Notes under the pieces: generated by a model
Told to the model about the DNA's origin: nothing
The model's database searches: none
Seen by the model: only the letters and a program-made list of their open reading frames with translations
Assembly: GCF_900110255.1 (NCBI RefSeq)
Contig: NZ_FODD01000002.1
Span: 310,001 to 374,000 of the forward strand
Direction of reading: 5' to 3'
From: Actinacidiphila rubida
Lineage (GTDB): Bacteria; Actinomycetota; Actinomycetes; Streptomycetales; Streptomycetaceae
Length of the DNA stretch: 64,000 bases
Made by a program: the position numbers and the translations under genes
Shown here: in pieces, positions 43,101-52,200 of the stretch
Layout: every line of letters begins with the position of its first letter
Numbering within the stretch: the first letter of the stretch is position 1

Positions 43101-43711
43101 TCCACGTCGGCCGTCCCGATCCGGCCCGCCAGGTAGGGGTCTTCGCCGTAGCTCTCGAAGGCGCGGCCCCAGCGCGGGTCGCGGACGATGTTGACGGTCG
43201 GGCCGAGGTCGACGTCGTCGCCCTTGCCCCACTGCTCGCTGCCGACGACCTGGCCGTACTGCCGGGCGAGTCCGGAGTCCCAGGTCGCGGCGTCGGCTAC
43301 CGGCGCGGGAAGCTGGGTGACACCGGTCATCTGGTGCCCGACGCCGGCGGGCGAGTCGTCGAGTGTCAGCTTCGGGATGCACAGGCGTGGGACGGCCGGC
43401 ACCGTCCCCGCGTACGCGCCGCTGTTGTCGCCGTGCAGTTCGCCCAGCTTCTCGTCCAGGGTCATCCGGCCCAGCACCTGGTCGACCCGCTGGCCGACGG
43501 GCGCCGTCGAGGTGACCCAGGGACAGTCGGCCGACGAGGCGGACGCTCCCTTCCCGGCCGGCGGGGCCGACGGCGCAGCGGCGGCGGACGGTGCCTCAGC
43601 CGGCGCCGCCTGCGACACCGCTACCGGTGAAAGGACGAGAACTGACGCTATTCCAACGGTGAACGCATGAATTCGTCGGCGGCGAAACCACCGCGAAGGG
43701 GCACTCGTCAT
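40190..43711 (-). CDS. Secreted GH3 beta-glucosidase with PA14 domain
   Basis: Protein of 1173 residues from the ATG at 43711, with GAGGAG upstream. Residues 1-35 are a signal peptide. The GH3 barrel has the nucleophile in 'GFVTSDWGATHS' (Asp297). The second GH3 domain is split by a PA14 module (about 490-620, 'GLTGTYYKGMTL', 'YTFSVTSDDGSRLSIDG'). It continues with 'AVVFASDFEGEGSD' and a fibronectin-III-like domain. An NEW3-like module ('VPAGWTVSPATVRLDR') and a C-terminal beta-rich domain ending 'LPNLPGLHLFDAVIG' close the protein. GH3 enzymes with PA14 act on beta-glucans, xylosides or gluco-oligosaccharides; the exact linkage cannot be read. It is divergent from the ROK regulator. Confidence 0.9.
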   Translation of the reverse strand: MTSAPSRWFRRRRIHAFTVGIASVLVLSPVAVSQAAPAEAPSAAAAPSAPPAGKGASASSADCPWVTSTAPVGQRVDQVLGRMTLDEKLGELHGDNSGAYAGTVPAVPRLCIPKLTLDDSPAGVGHQMTGVTQLPAPVADAATWDSGLARQYGQVVGSEQWGKGDDVDLGPTVNIVRDPRWGRAFESYGEDPYLAGRIGTADVDGIQGTGEMAQLKHWAVYNQEANRNNSDDDAIIDQRVEQEIYLSQFEAVVKQAHPASLMCSYSFINGQPACQDPYIMKQVLRDQWGYQGFVTSDWGATHSTVASADARMNMEMPSGSYYGAPLQQAVASGQVSLSTIDDLVRPILTAMFQYHLFTAPPTGTPDAVVTTPGHAAVARKVAEDGTVLLKNDGGMLPLARDKKSSIAVIGRDAGNAALTSGGGSAAVAADSVVTPYQGIAASAGKNTVVQYAAGDSPDGALPTLPASVLKPSSGTGAGLTGTYYKGMTLSGDPLTTRNTDLLDYDWNGSPPAPSVPASQWSARYTGTLTPPTTGTYTFSVTSDDGSRLSIDGHQIIDNWRDQGGTTETGTVTLTAGTPVSIEVDYYQDGGGSLLDLGWQPPGGPSTPIQQAVDLARSSDVAVVFASDFEGEGSDQQDIDLPAQENALIQAVAAANPNTVVVLNTGSAVTMPWLDAVKGVFEAWYPGQEDGDAIASLLFGDVNPSGKLPVTFPKSLKDVPAATAAQWPGTGGKVQYSEGLNVGYRWYDAKNIDPLFAFGYGLSYTSFRYSGLKVSAPTTTSLGTVRATVDVTDTGSRAGSDVVQLYVRDPATTGEPPTQLKEFQKVSLAPGQTRRVTFDVPASDFRTWNETTQNWQVADGGYGLLVGDSSQNLPARASVQVVRSYGSQGVTLQAPSIVPAHALTISGTFVNDADVPVRNVTVTPGVPAGWTVSPATVRLDRAARHSTTDLTFTVTPPATARPGSGHLTLDAAFDEEKVGHGTVTQAVRTVTTPYTGWAAAFDNAGISDDSDPASANFDGSGYSFSAQQLAAVGIEPGQPVTAGPTTFTWPGVPPGTPDNIATQGQVITLSGSGTKLSLLGAGGPGNQSGDVTVTYTDGTTSTATVDLADWWANSPSSGDTLVATAANWNQPPNGSGPHKVSLYATSVPLTAGKQVAYLALPNLPGLHLFDAVIG

Positions 43712-43856
43712 TCGAACTCCTCTGGCCGTACAGGCCACTTTGACATCGTTGTCGAAACGGGACGGTCCCGCGGCCGTGTTCGCGGGGCTCGCGGGCAACG
43801 GCCGCCCTGGGAAAGGAATCTGCCGCCTAGCGAAGGAAACCCGTACACTGCCCGGC
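43712..43856. promoter_or_regulatory. Divergent GH3/ROK control region with three palindromes
   Basis: Three inverted repeats lie within 50 bases: TGGCC-GTACA-GGCCA at 43723-43737, GACA-TCGT-TGTC at 43742-43753, and CGGGAC-G-GTCCCG at 43758-43770. They fill the likely GH3 promoter and suit operator use by the adjacent ROK repressor. At the other end, TACACT (43844-43849) is a good -10 box only 7 bases before the ROK ATG, with TGCCGC 17 bases further up, which predicts a leaderless or near-leaderless ROK transcript. Confidence 0.5.
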
Positions 43857-45065
43857 ATGGACAGCAAGGACTCCGGGTCGCTCTCCGCTCGCCGGAAGCG
43901 CACGCGCGATCAGGTCGTCGCGATACTCGCCCAGCACAGCAGCGGACTGACGCGGGCGAGTCTGAGCCGGATGACCGGGTTGTCGGCCAGCGCGATCAGC
44001 GACTGCGTGTCGTCGCTGCGGTCGAGCGGCCTCGTGGTCGAGTCCTCCTCTCCGCTGGGGAACGCGTCGGGGCGCGGGCGGCGCGCGACGGTCGTCAGCC
44101 TGGTGAACGACGAAGGCGTGGTCGTCGGGATCGACTTCGGCCACGCGCATGTCACCGCGGCCGCGGCCACGACCTCCGGCGAGGTCCTGCACCGCTGCGC
44201 GGGCGCGCTCGACGTCGACCACCGCCCCGGCCCGGCCATGGACCTGGCCGCCGAACTGGCCCGTGAGTGTGTGGCACGCAGCGGCCACGGCATCGACGAC
44301 GTGCTGGGGATCGCGGCCGGCATCCCCGGCCCGCTGGACATCCGCACCCAGGTCGTGCGCCCGCCGACGATCCTGGCCGACTGGGTGGGGCTGGCCCCCG
44401 CCGCCGAACTCGCCCGCAGGCTCGGGCATCCGGTGTCGATCGGCAACGACGCCGACATGGGCGCGCGCGGCGAGCAGGCGTACGGCGCCGCGCGCGGGCT
44501 CGAGGACTTCCTGTACATCAAGGCCTCCCACGGGATAGGCGCCGGCATCGTCATCGGCGGCCGCCCGTACCGCGGGGCGACCGGTATGGCCGGGGAGATC
44601 GGGCACACCCAGATCCCCGACGCGGTGAACTGGTGCCGCTGCGGCAGCCGCGGCTGCCTGGAGACCGTGGTCTCCAGCACCACCGTCCGCCGCCAGTTGG
44701 CGCACGTCCTGGCCACGCACGAGGACGCGCTGGCCGACCACGCGATCCCTCCGCTGTCCGAGCTGAGCGACAACCCGGCCGCCGCCCGGGTGCTGGGCGA
44801 GGCGGGTCGCACGGTGGGCCGTGTGCTGGCCGGTCTGGTCAACTGCCTCAACCCCTCCGCGGTGGTCCTGGGCGGCGAACTCGGCTCGGCCGGTGAGCCG
44901 TTCGCCGCCGGCATCCGGGACTCGGTGGCGCGGTACGCGCAGCCGGCCAGCGCGCAGGCGGCCGAGGTGATCACCGGCCGGCTCGGCGCGGAGGCCGAGG
45001 TGCGAGGCGCCATCGCGGCCGCGGTCGCCGCCACCCGCCGGCGGCTGACGGGCGCCGGGGTCTGA
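43857..45065 (+). CDS. ROK-family transcriptional regulator
   Basis: Protein of 402 residues. Residues about 15-75 are a winged helix-turn-helix ('LTRASLSRMTGLSASAISDC' and 'SSLRSSGLVVES'). The ROK kinase-like domain follows, with 'VVVGIDFGHAHVTAA', 'GIAAGIPGPLD', the ROK zinc site 'EIGHTQIP' and 'NWCRCGSRGCLETVVSS', and 'VVLGGELG'. It is a NagC/XylR-type repressor that would let go of DNA on binding a sugar. It lies between two secreted glycosidases transcribed on the opposite strand and probably controls both. There is no good ribosome binding site, so translation is probably leaderless. Confidence 0.88.
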   Translation: MDSKDSGSLSARRKRTRDQVVAILAQHSSGLTRASLSRMTGLSASAISDCVSSLRSSGLVVESSSPLGNASGRGRRATVVSLVNDEGVVVGIDFGHAHVTAAAATTSGEVLHRCAGALDVDHRPGPAMDLAAELARECVARSGHGIDDVLGIAAGIPGPLDIRTQVVRPPTILADWVGLAPAAELARRLGHPVSIGNDADMGARGEQAYGAARGLEDFLYIKASHGIGAGIVIGGRPYRGATGMAGEIGHTQIPDAVNWCRCGSRGCLETVVSSTTVRRQLAHVLATHEDALADHAIPPLSELSDNPAAARVLGEAGRTVGRVLAGLVNCLNPSAVVLGGELGSAGEPFAAGIRDSVARYAQPASAQAAEVITGRLGAEAEVRGAIAAAVAATRRRLTGAGV

Positions 45066-45093
45066 CCGGCGCGGACGCCTCGCACCGGTCGGT

Positions 45094-47187
45094 TCACCCC
45101 GAAGTGGAGTGGAACTCGGCCCAGTCGAGGTTGATCGAGCCGTTGTCACCGGCCTGGTAGGAGACGGTGATCACCGGGTCCGGGCCGGAGACCGGGATGT
45201 CGTCGAAGGTGACCGTGCCCCAACTGTCCCAGCTGTCCGAGACTTTCGGGAAGGACACCTGCCGGACCTCGCGGCCGTCGACCGACAGCGTCATCGTGCG
45301 CGCGTCGCTGTTGGCGTTGCCGTACCGAAGGGTCAGCGAACCGGTTCCCGCCGCGGACGTGGTGCGGTGCACGGTGTACGAGGACGAGGCGCCCTGCGCC
45401 CACAGCCCGTCGATGAACGCGCGGCCGCTGTAGCCGGTGTGGTTCACGTTGGTCTTGGCGCCGCCGGTGTTCAGGGCGTCCTCGGACTCGATGTGCCCGG
45501 GGTCGGGGCAGCCGAGGAGCGCGGGCGTGCCGGCGGTGTCCGGGCAGCGGTCGCGCGTGTCGGTCACACCGTCCGCGTCCCGGTCGCCGACCGCCGCACC
45601 CGTGAGGGTGATCTCGACGGTGTGGTCGCCGGTGAGCGTCGCCGGGAGCGTGGCGGCTCCGTGGACGCGCTTGCCGTCGATGGTGAACGACTGGACGGTG
45701 GTGCCGGCGCCGTGCAAGGCGATCGTCAGGTCGGCGTCGCGGTAGTGCAGTCCGCGCAGGGTGACGTCGCCCCAGCCCGCGGGCAGGGTGGGCCGCAGCG
45801 TCAGGCCGTCGTCGCCGAAGGTCATGCCGAACAGGCCGGAGTCGATCATGTTGAGGAAGGCGGTGGCCGACCAGGTCTGGTCGGGCTGCGATCCCCAGTG
45901 GAACTTCACGTCGTCGCCGAGGCGTTGGTATCCGCCGTCGACGACGCCGGTGTGGCCGTTGTAGATCTCCCAGAAGCCGCTGTTGTCGTCCGCGAGCGCC
46001 GCCAGCCGCGCGGTCTCGGAGGCGAAGGCCGTCTGCGCGCCCTGCTGGGCCAGCGCCTTGGCCCACAGCCCCTGGACCACCGGCCACACGATCGCGTTGT
46101 GGCGGCCGGGCTGAGCGTCGGAGTAGCGCTCCCAGTTGGGGTAGGTGTCGGGCATGCCCCAGGTCATCTCGGTGGCGTGGGCGACGATCGACCGGGCCTG
46201 GGCCGGGTCGGCGACGCCGAAGAGCAGCGCGAAGGCGAGCCCGGTGCCTTCCTGGTACGCGCCCGTGGTGCCGTCGGCGAGCAGCATGTAGTTGTACAGG
46301 CCGGTCTTCCGGTTCCAGAAGTGCCGGTTGATGGCCTTCTTGAGCGCCGCCGCCCTGGTCTTGAAGGCGGCGACCTGGGCGGCCGGCTGCCCGAGGCGGG
46401 CCGCCATGTTCGCCAGGTTGGTGTACGCGGCGTAGTAGACCTCGTTGGTGCTCAGGAACATGCCGGTCGCGACGCCGGGCCAGGGCATGGAGCCGGTGCT
46501 GACCGACTCGGTGGCGTCGGCGGGCGGCGCGGGGTAGCCGGCGATTCCGTCGTTGAAGAACGACGCGCCGGTGAAGAGGCCGTAGGTGGCGTTGTAGCCG
46601 GCGGTGGAGGCGTGCTCGCGGATCGTCAGCGTGTCGGCGGCCGTCTGGTACGCGTTCCGCAGGAACGCCCTGTCGCCGGTGACGAGGTACTGGTTCCAGG
46701 CCGCGGTGACCCAGATGACCTGGTCCCACTGCTGGTCGTCCTGCTGGATCTGCAGCTTGCCGTCGGCGTCCTTGTCGACGGCGGACCACAGGGTGTTCGC
46801 GGCGAGCGCCGGGTCCAGCAGGCTCGTCGCGTTCCAGCTGTTCACGGAGGCGTCGCGGGTCCACGGCTGCGGATAGCCGCCCCCCGCGCGCACGATGCCC
46901 ACGCCGGTGTCCATCAGACCGCTCTTGTCGTAGACGGCCGGGTCCCAGCTGATGGTGTTGGTCTGCAGCAGGTTCCGCAGCGCGGCCTGGTAGGCCGTGC
47001 CGTACAGCGCCTGGCTGTCGGCATGCGCGAACTCCAGCGACGGCGCGGAGGCCGCCGGGGCACCGGCCTCGGTGCCGGTGGCGCCCACGGCGCCCGCTCC
47101 GTACAGCATGGTGCTGACCGCCACGGCGGTGGCCGCCAGCACTCCGGTGATACGCCTGCGTCGGTCGACCGTCGGTCTGAACCTCAT
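45094..47187 (-). CDS. Secreted (alpha/alpha)6-barrel glycosidase with C-terminal CBM
   Basis: Protein of 697 residues, ATG with GAGGAAGG upstream. Residues 1-36 are a signal peptide. Residues about 50-470 are a toroid glycosidase of the trehalase/GH63-like type: 'GGGYPQPWTRDASVNSWNAT', 'QQDDQQWDQVIWVTAAWNQY', 'NRHFWNRKTGLYNYM' and 'GFWEIYNGHTG' have the acidic and aromatic residues of that fold. Next come a short beta domain, a thrombospondin-3-type calcium loop ('GDRDADGVTDTRDRCPDTAG', about 545-565), and a CBM6/35-like module (about 570-697, with 'SLTLRYGNANSDARTM' and 'INLDWAEFHS'). The linkage is uncertain; a GH63- or MGH1-like exo-glycosidase is likely. Convergent with the ROK gene, 28 bases away. 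Confidence 0.8.
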   Translation of the reverse strand: MRFRPTVDRRRRITGVLAATAVAVSTMLYGAGAVGATGTEAGAPAASAPSLEFAHADSQALYGTAYQAALRNLLQTNTISWDPAVYDKSGLMDTGVGIVRAGGGYPQPWTRDASVNSWNATSLLDPALAANTLWSAVDKDADGKLQIQQDDQQWDQVIWVTAAWNQYLVTGDRAFLRNAYQTAADTLTIREHASTAGYNATYGLFTGASFFNDGIAGYPAPPADATESVSTGSMPWPGVATGMFLSTNEVYYAAYTNLANMAARLGQPAAQVAAFKTRAAALKKAINRHFWNRKTGLYNYMLLADGTTGAYQEGTGLAFALLFGVADPAQARSIVAHATEMTWGMPDTYPNWERYSDAQPGRHNAIVWPVVQGLWAKALAQQGAQTAFASETARLAALADDNSGFWEIYNGHTGVVDGGYQRLGDDVKFHWGSQPDQTWSATAFLNMIDSGLFGMTFGDDGLTLRPTLPAGWGDVTLRGLHYRDADLTIALHGAGTTVQSFTIDGKRVHGAATLPATLTGDHTVEITLTGAAVGDRDADGVTDTRDRCPDTAGTPALLGCPDPGHIESEDALNTGGAKTNVNHTGYSGRAFIDGLWAQGASSSYTVHRTTSAAGTGSLTLRYGNANSDARTMTLSVDGREVRQVSFPKVSDSWDSWGTVTFDDIPVSGPDPVITVSYQAGDNGSINLDWAEFHSTSG

Positions 47188-47281
47188 GACACGCCTTCCT
47201 CAGCACCGCGTGCGGCAGCGCCGGAACAGGGGGAGGTTGCACACTTCGATCCGGAAGGACATCCGGAGCCAACGGAGTTCG

Positions 47282-47311
47282 ACCGTAGTAAGGAAAAAGT
47301 CGCCCCGTCAA
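47282..47311 (-). promoter_or_regulatory. Promoter of the toroid glycosidase gene
   Basis: On the minus strand, TTGACG (47311-47306), then 18 bases, then TACGGT (47287-47282), a standard HrdB-type promoter with a leader of about 88 bases. Inside the leader, two TCCGGA palindromes six bases apart (47250-47266) could be a regulator site. The rest of the 329-bp gap (47188-47516) has no coding potential. Confidence 0.5.
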
Positions 47312-47516
47312 TGGTCCTGCAAGAAGTCGAGACCACCTTCAACGCACCTGCGGAGAACGGGTGATTGCGGCATACGCACCGCCACATCCCTTTGTGCGGA
47401 GGCCTTTTGTCGGGAATCCATCGATTTTGGCAGGGCCGAGGGAGCGGCGCTGGTCACACGTCGCAACGCACAGCCCGCCATCAACGCCTTTGAACGAAGG
47501 AATGACGAGCGCATTC

Positions 47517-48533
47517 TCACCGCGTGTCCGGTCCCGCGACGTCACCCGGCGCCCGTTCGCCGGGCGCGCCGCCCGCCCGAGGCGCGGGCGTCTGCGGACC
47601 GGCCGGCGGCGGGACCGACCGGGGTGCTGCGGGGGCACCGCGCAGGCGTGCCGTGACGGCGTGGCCGACCGCGGCACCCTCCAGCGCGGCGGGGAGGCCG
47701 AGACCCGTGGCGAGGTCGTCGAGGTGCAGGTCGCAGGCGGTCTCGATCAGGTCGGCCAGGACGTCCGCGGCGGCCTGGGCGCGCAGTGCGGAGGTGACCA
47801 GGACGGTGGCGCCGACCAGTGCGGCGGGCCACCAGACGGCGGCCAGAGCGAGGTGGAGCAGGCCCCAGCCGGCGAGGCGGGCGGTGGCCGCGTAGGTGTC
47901 GCGGGCGGTGGAGACGTCGGTGCGCAACTGGTCGCGGAGCACGGTCCACAGGCGGGGCCACGCGAGAGCGAGATCGTTGAGGCCGTTGACCCGGGCGATG
48001 CGGACGGTGGTGCGGGCGAACCGGTCGCCGGTGCGGAGGGGCCGCTCGGGGCGTGCGGGGCCGAGCCTGGCGCGGCGGCGCCGGCACGCGCGCACACGGG
48101 CGTCAAGGACCGCGTCGTCCCGGCCGCCGGCACCCCGGGCGGCCGCCAGGATCGCGGCCTTCAACTGCCGCTCCGCGAGGTCCCATCGCCGTCGCCGCCA
48201 CGCGAGCAGCCAGGCGGCGGGACGCCGGTCGCCGGGCAGCGCCCACAGGCGCTCGACCAGGCCGCCGCAGGCGCCTGCGGCCAGTCCGACGCCCGCGGCG
48301 GCCAGCGCGATCGCACAGGCGGCGAGCGCGACGGTACCGGGAGCGTGCGCGGCCGGGCGGGCGGCGAGTCGGTCGAGCCACCCGCCCAGTCGGCCCACGG
48401 CGAAGGCGTGAGCCTGGCCGAGGTGCAGACCCGCGACGAGCACCGCGAGCCACAACAGGCCGGGAAGGAGCACGGCGTTGACCCACCGGTCGGCAAGCCG
48501 GGTGCCGATCCCGGCCAGGAAGGCGCCCGTCAT
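47517..48533 (-). CDS. Integral membrane protein of the CHAT locus
   Basis: Protein of 338 residues, with an ATG overlapping the stop of the upstream gene (ATGA). Segments at about 15-38, 65-90, 210-235 and possibly 236-255 are hydrophobic. Between them is an Arg-rich cytoplasmic loop of about 100 residues. The opening 'GTRLADRWVNAVLLPGLLW' recalls membrane proteins I associate with actinobacterial CHAT or STAND loci, but I cannot name a family. The tail is Pro/Ala-rich. It is expressed with the zinc-ribbon protein and faces the CHAT gene, so a membrane component of that system is the inference. Confidence 0.7.
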   Translation of the reverse strand: MTGAFLAGIGTRLADRWVNAVLLPGLLWLAVLVAGLHLGQAHAFAVGRLGGWLDRLAARPAAHAPGTVALAACAIALAAAGVGLAAGACGGLVERLWALPGDRRPAAWLLAWRRRRWDLAERQLKAAILAAARGAGGRDDAVLDARVRACRRRRARLGPARPERPLRTGDRFARTTVRIARVNGLNDLALAWPRLWTVLRDQLRTDVSTARDTYAATARLAGWGLLHLALAAVWWPAALVGATVLVTSALRAQAAADVLADLIETACDLHLDDLATGLGLPAALEGAAVGHAVTARLRGAPAAPRSVPPPAGPQTPAPRAGGAPGERAPGDVAGPDTR

Positions 48534-48988
48534 CGCGGGCGGGGAACGTAGGGCCTCATGCGCCGGTCCTCACCGTGGGCGGCCGCGCAGGTCGGGTGGG
48601 AGGCGGACTCCTCCGGAAGGACCACCCGGCTGCACCGGTCCAACGGGCAGGTCCACCCGACGAGTTCGGCGGGTTCGGCGGCCTCACCGTTTCGTCCGAG
48701 TTCCGGTGGCGGGGGTGGGTGGCCGGCGCCGCCCATTCCCAGGGGAAGGAGGGGGAAGCGGCGGGTCCGTCCGGGCGGCACTCCCTGCGCGGCGCACGCC
48801 TCCTCGATCGCGTCCATGAGCACGGACATCCGCGGACCGTCGGAGGGCGCGGCCCGGCCGGCGAGCAGCGTCAGCAACTCCGCGAGCGCCGCCCCCGATC
48901 CCCCGTCGCGGATCGTCGTGGCCAATTCGGGCCAGAGGCTGAGCTGTTCGCAGAACATCCCCACCCGCTCACCGACCGATTCGTCCAT
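48530..48988 (-). CDS. Small protein with zinc-ribbon-like C-terminus, CHAT locus
   Basis: Protein of 152 residues, ATG with GGAGGGG upstream. The N-terminal 70 residues are helical and acidic ('VGERVGMFCEQLSLWPELAT'), followed by a Pro-rich linker. The C-terminus holds Cys and His in a ribbon-like pattern, 'WTCPLDRCSRVVLPEESASH' then Pro-Thr-Cys. Similar small proteins accompany CHAT/STAND conflict genes in actinobacteria, to my recollection. It may be an adaptor or effector-associated component. It is translationally coupled to the membrane protein and divergent from the CHAT gene, with 232 bases between starts. Confidence 0.65.
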   Translation of the reverse strand: MDESVGERVGMFCEQLSLWPELATTIRDGGSGAALAELLTLLAGRAAPSDGPRMSVLMDAIEEACAAQGVPPGRTRRFPLLPLGMGGAGHPPPPPELGRNGEAAEPAELVGWTCPLDRCSRVVLPEESASHPTCAAAHGEDRRMRPYVPRPR

Positions 48989-49220
48989 GCCTGCCCCTCC
49001 GCTCGCTTCTGACCCGGGACGCGAGCCCCGGAGCCTGCCCCGTGTCGGCAGGCTGGGAGCCGCTTCCCCGAACCAGCAGAAGCGTAGGCCGCATCAGCCG
49101 GTGCGGTGGGTAGCATCCACCACACGCGGATCGCTCGTTGCACGTCGCACCTCCACCATCCGGGCGGGTGCGCCGACTCGGCTTCCCAGGGGAGCCGTTC
49201 CCACGGGGAGGACGGCCGTC

Positions 49221-52200
49221 ATGCCGGACCGCGAGGCGGCGCTCGCCGCCCTCCAGCAGCACCTCGACCGCGCGGCCGGCGATCCCGCGCACCTGCTCGG
49301 CGCGGCGGCCATGGACGCCGCGCACGCCCTCGAGGGCGCCGCCGACGCCGCGCACGACGTGGCCGCGGCCCATGCCCTGGGCTGGTACCACTGGGTGCGG
49401 CACCTCGTCCTTCCCCAGGGCATCGACCGGGACGATCTGGCCGCCGCTGTCCCCCTGCTGGCCCTCGTCCACCGGACCTACCCCCAGTCCACTCCGGAGC
49501 AACTGCGCGGCCTGCTCGCCCGGATGGCTGCCGACAGCCCGGAGCCCGAGGAGGACGACAGCGCCGCGGCCGCCCTGCACGGCCGCGTCCTCGATCTGAT
49601 GCGCGCCCACGCGCGCACGCAGCAGGGCGAGTTGCTGGAAGAGGCCATCGCCGCGATGCGCACCTTGCTCTCCATGCTTCCCGAGGATCATCCCGCCCGC
49701 GCCGCGATCCTGAACAGCCTCGGGTCCTCGCTGCGGGAGCAGGTCGAGCGCGGCGGCGGCGAGGAGCTGCTGGAGGAGGCCGTCGAGGCGGGCCGTGAGG
49801 CGGTGGCCTCCAGGCCCGCCGAGGACGCCGACCGCGCCCTGTATCTGAACAGCCTCGGGACCACCCTGCGGTTGCGGTTCGCCCGCGGGGGCGGCATGGC
49901 CCTGCTGGAGGAGGCGGTCGAGGTGGGCCGCCGAGCGGTGAGTGCCCCCCTGCACGGCGGCGCGTACCCGGCGATGTGCCTGAGCAGCCTCGCCACGTCC
50001 CTGGGCCTGATGTTCACGCGCGGGGGTGACGTCGCCCTGCTGGAGGAGGCCGTCGACGCGGGCCGCCGGGCCGTGGCCCTCACCCCCGACGACCGCCCCG
50101 AACGCGGGGGACGGCTGGGCAGCCTCGCCCTCGACCTGCGCGTTCTGTTCACGCACGTGGGTGACGTGGCTCTGCTGGAGGAGGCCGTCGACACCGGCCG
50201 CCAGGCCGTGACCCTCACCGCCGACGACGACCCCGACCGGGCGGACTGGCTGAGCGGCCTCGGGAGCGCCCTGCACCTGCTCTGCGATCGAGCGGACGAT
50301 GACCTGCGGCTGAGGGAGGAGGCCGTTCAAGTGGGCCGCCAGGCAATGCTCTTGACGCCAGACGACCACCCTGGTCGTGCCGCCCGTCTGACCAATCTCG
50401 GGATCGATCTCCGGGCCCTGTTCGAGCGCAACGGCGACGTGGGGGTGCTCGCGGAAGCGGTGCGGGCAGGACGCGAGGCGCTGGCCCTCACACCCGGCGA
50501 CACCCCCGACAGCGCCGAGCACCTGAACCCTCTCGGGGTCTCCCTGCGCCTGCTGTCCGAGCGCGGTGGCGGCGCGGGCATGCTGGACGAGGCCGTGGAG
50601 GTGGGCCGTCGAGCCGTGGCGGCCACGCCCGACGGCCGCTCCGACCTGGCCATGTACCTGAACAACCTCGGGGCGGCCCTGCAGGCGGTGTTCGGGCGCC
50701 GGAACGACACGGATGCGCTGCGGGAAGCGGTGCGGACCTGCCGTCGGGCGGTCGAGGTCGCCCGCGACGACGATCCGCATCACGCGATGTATCTGAGCAA
50801 CCTCGGGCTCGCCCTCCTCGCCCTGTCCGAGAGCACCGGAGAGGTCGAGGCTCTTGAGGAGGCGCTGCGGGTGAGCCGTCGGGCGGTGGCGGACACCCCG
50901 GACGACCACCCCAACCACGTGGTCTACCTGGGCAATCTCGGGCTCGCCCTGCAGGAGGAGTTCGAACGCTTCGGCGAGACCGCCGCACTGCGGGAGGCGG
51001 TGCGGATCGGCCGTCACGTGGTCGCCGCCACCCCCGGGGACCACCCCACGCGGGCGGCGTCCCTGAGCAATCTCGCGAACGCCCTGCGGGCGCTGTTCGA
51101 GCGCGACCGCGAGCAGGCCGCCCTCGAGGAGGCGGTGCGGGTGAGCCGTCAGGCGGTGGCGACCGTACCCGACGGCCACCCCCACCTCCCCGCCATCCTG
51201 AACAGCCTCAGGAACGCCCTGCAGAGGCTGTTCGAGCTCACGGACGAGATGGCGGCTCTGGAGGAGTCGGTGGAGGTCGGCCGCCAGGCCGTGGCGGCCA
51301 CGCCCGGCGATCATCCCGACCGCGTGATGTACCTCAACAACCTCGGCCTCGCCCTGCAGGAAACGGGCGTGCGCACCCACCAGGTGAGCGTGCTGGAGGA
51401 CGCGGTGCGGACGGGCCGCGAGGCGGTGGACGGCACCGCCGGCAACACGCCGGCCCGCGCCATGTACCTCAACCACCTCGGCAACGCCCTGCGGCTGCTG
51501 TCCGAGCAGAGCGGAGGGACGCACCGGGCGGACCTCGCGGCCCAGGCCTGCGCCTGCTTCCGCGAGGCGGCGGACACCGTGACCGGCGAGACGGTGTCCC
51601 GGATCCGCGCGTACCGCTCCTTCGCGATCCTGGTGTCGGGCCCCGGCGCCGCGCAGGCCGCCCTGAAGGCGGTGGAGGACGCCATCGACCTGGTGGACAC
51701 CCTCGCTCCGGGCAGTCTGGCCCGTGCGGACCGCGAGTACCGCCTCAGCCGCCTGTGGGGACTGGCCGGGGAGGCGGCGGCAGCCGCGCTGGGCGCGGGA
51801 CGGCCGGCCCGCGCGGTGGAACTGCTGGAGCGCACCCGCGGCATCCTCGCCGCCGAGACCCTCGGTATCCGCGGCCGCGACACGGTCCGGCTGCGCGAGC
51901 ACGCGCCCCACCTCGCCGACGAACTCGACCGGCTGCGCACCCGCCTGGACGGTCTGGACCGCCCCCGCTCGTTCCTGGCGCAGGAGAGCGCCACGACCGA
52001 GGCGCGCGTCGCGGCGGACCGGACTCTGGCCGACGACCGGCGCGCGGCGCACGCGGCCTGGCAGGATCTGCTGGCGCGAATCCGCGGACTGCCGGAGTTC
52101 ACGGACTTCTTCCGGCCGCCCGCCATCGACCGGCTCGCCCAGGACACGCCCGACGGTCCCGTCGTCTTCGTCACCACCAGCCCGAACCGCTGCGACGCCC

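Noticed and set aside
47361..48551. 396-codon plus-strand frame opposite the membrane protein gene
   Set aside because: It is an antisense shadow with Gly/Arg-rich content; the minus strand has membrane segments and a coupled start.
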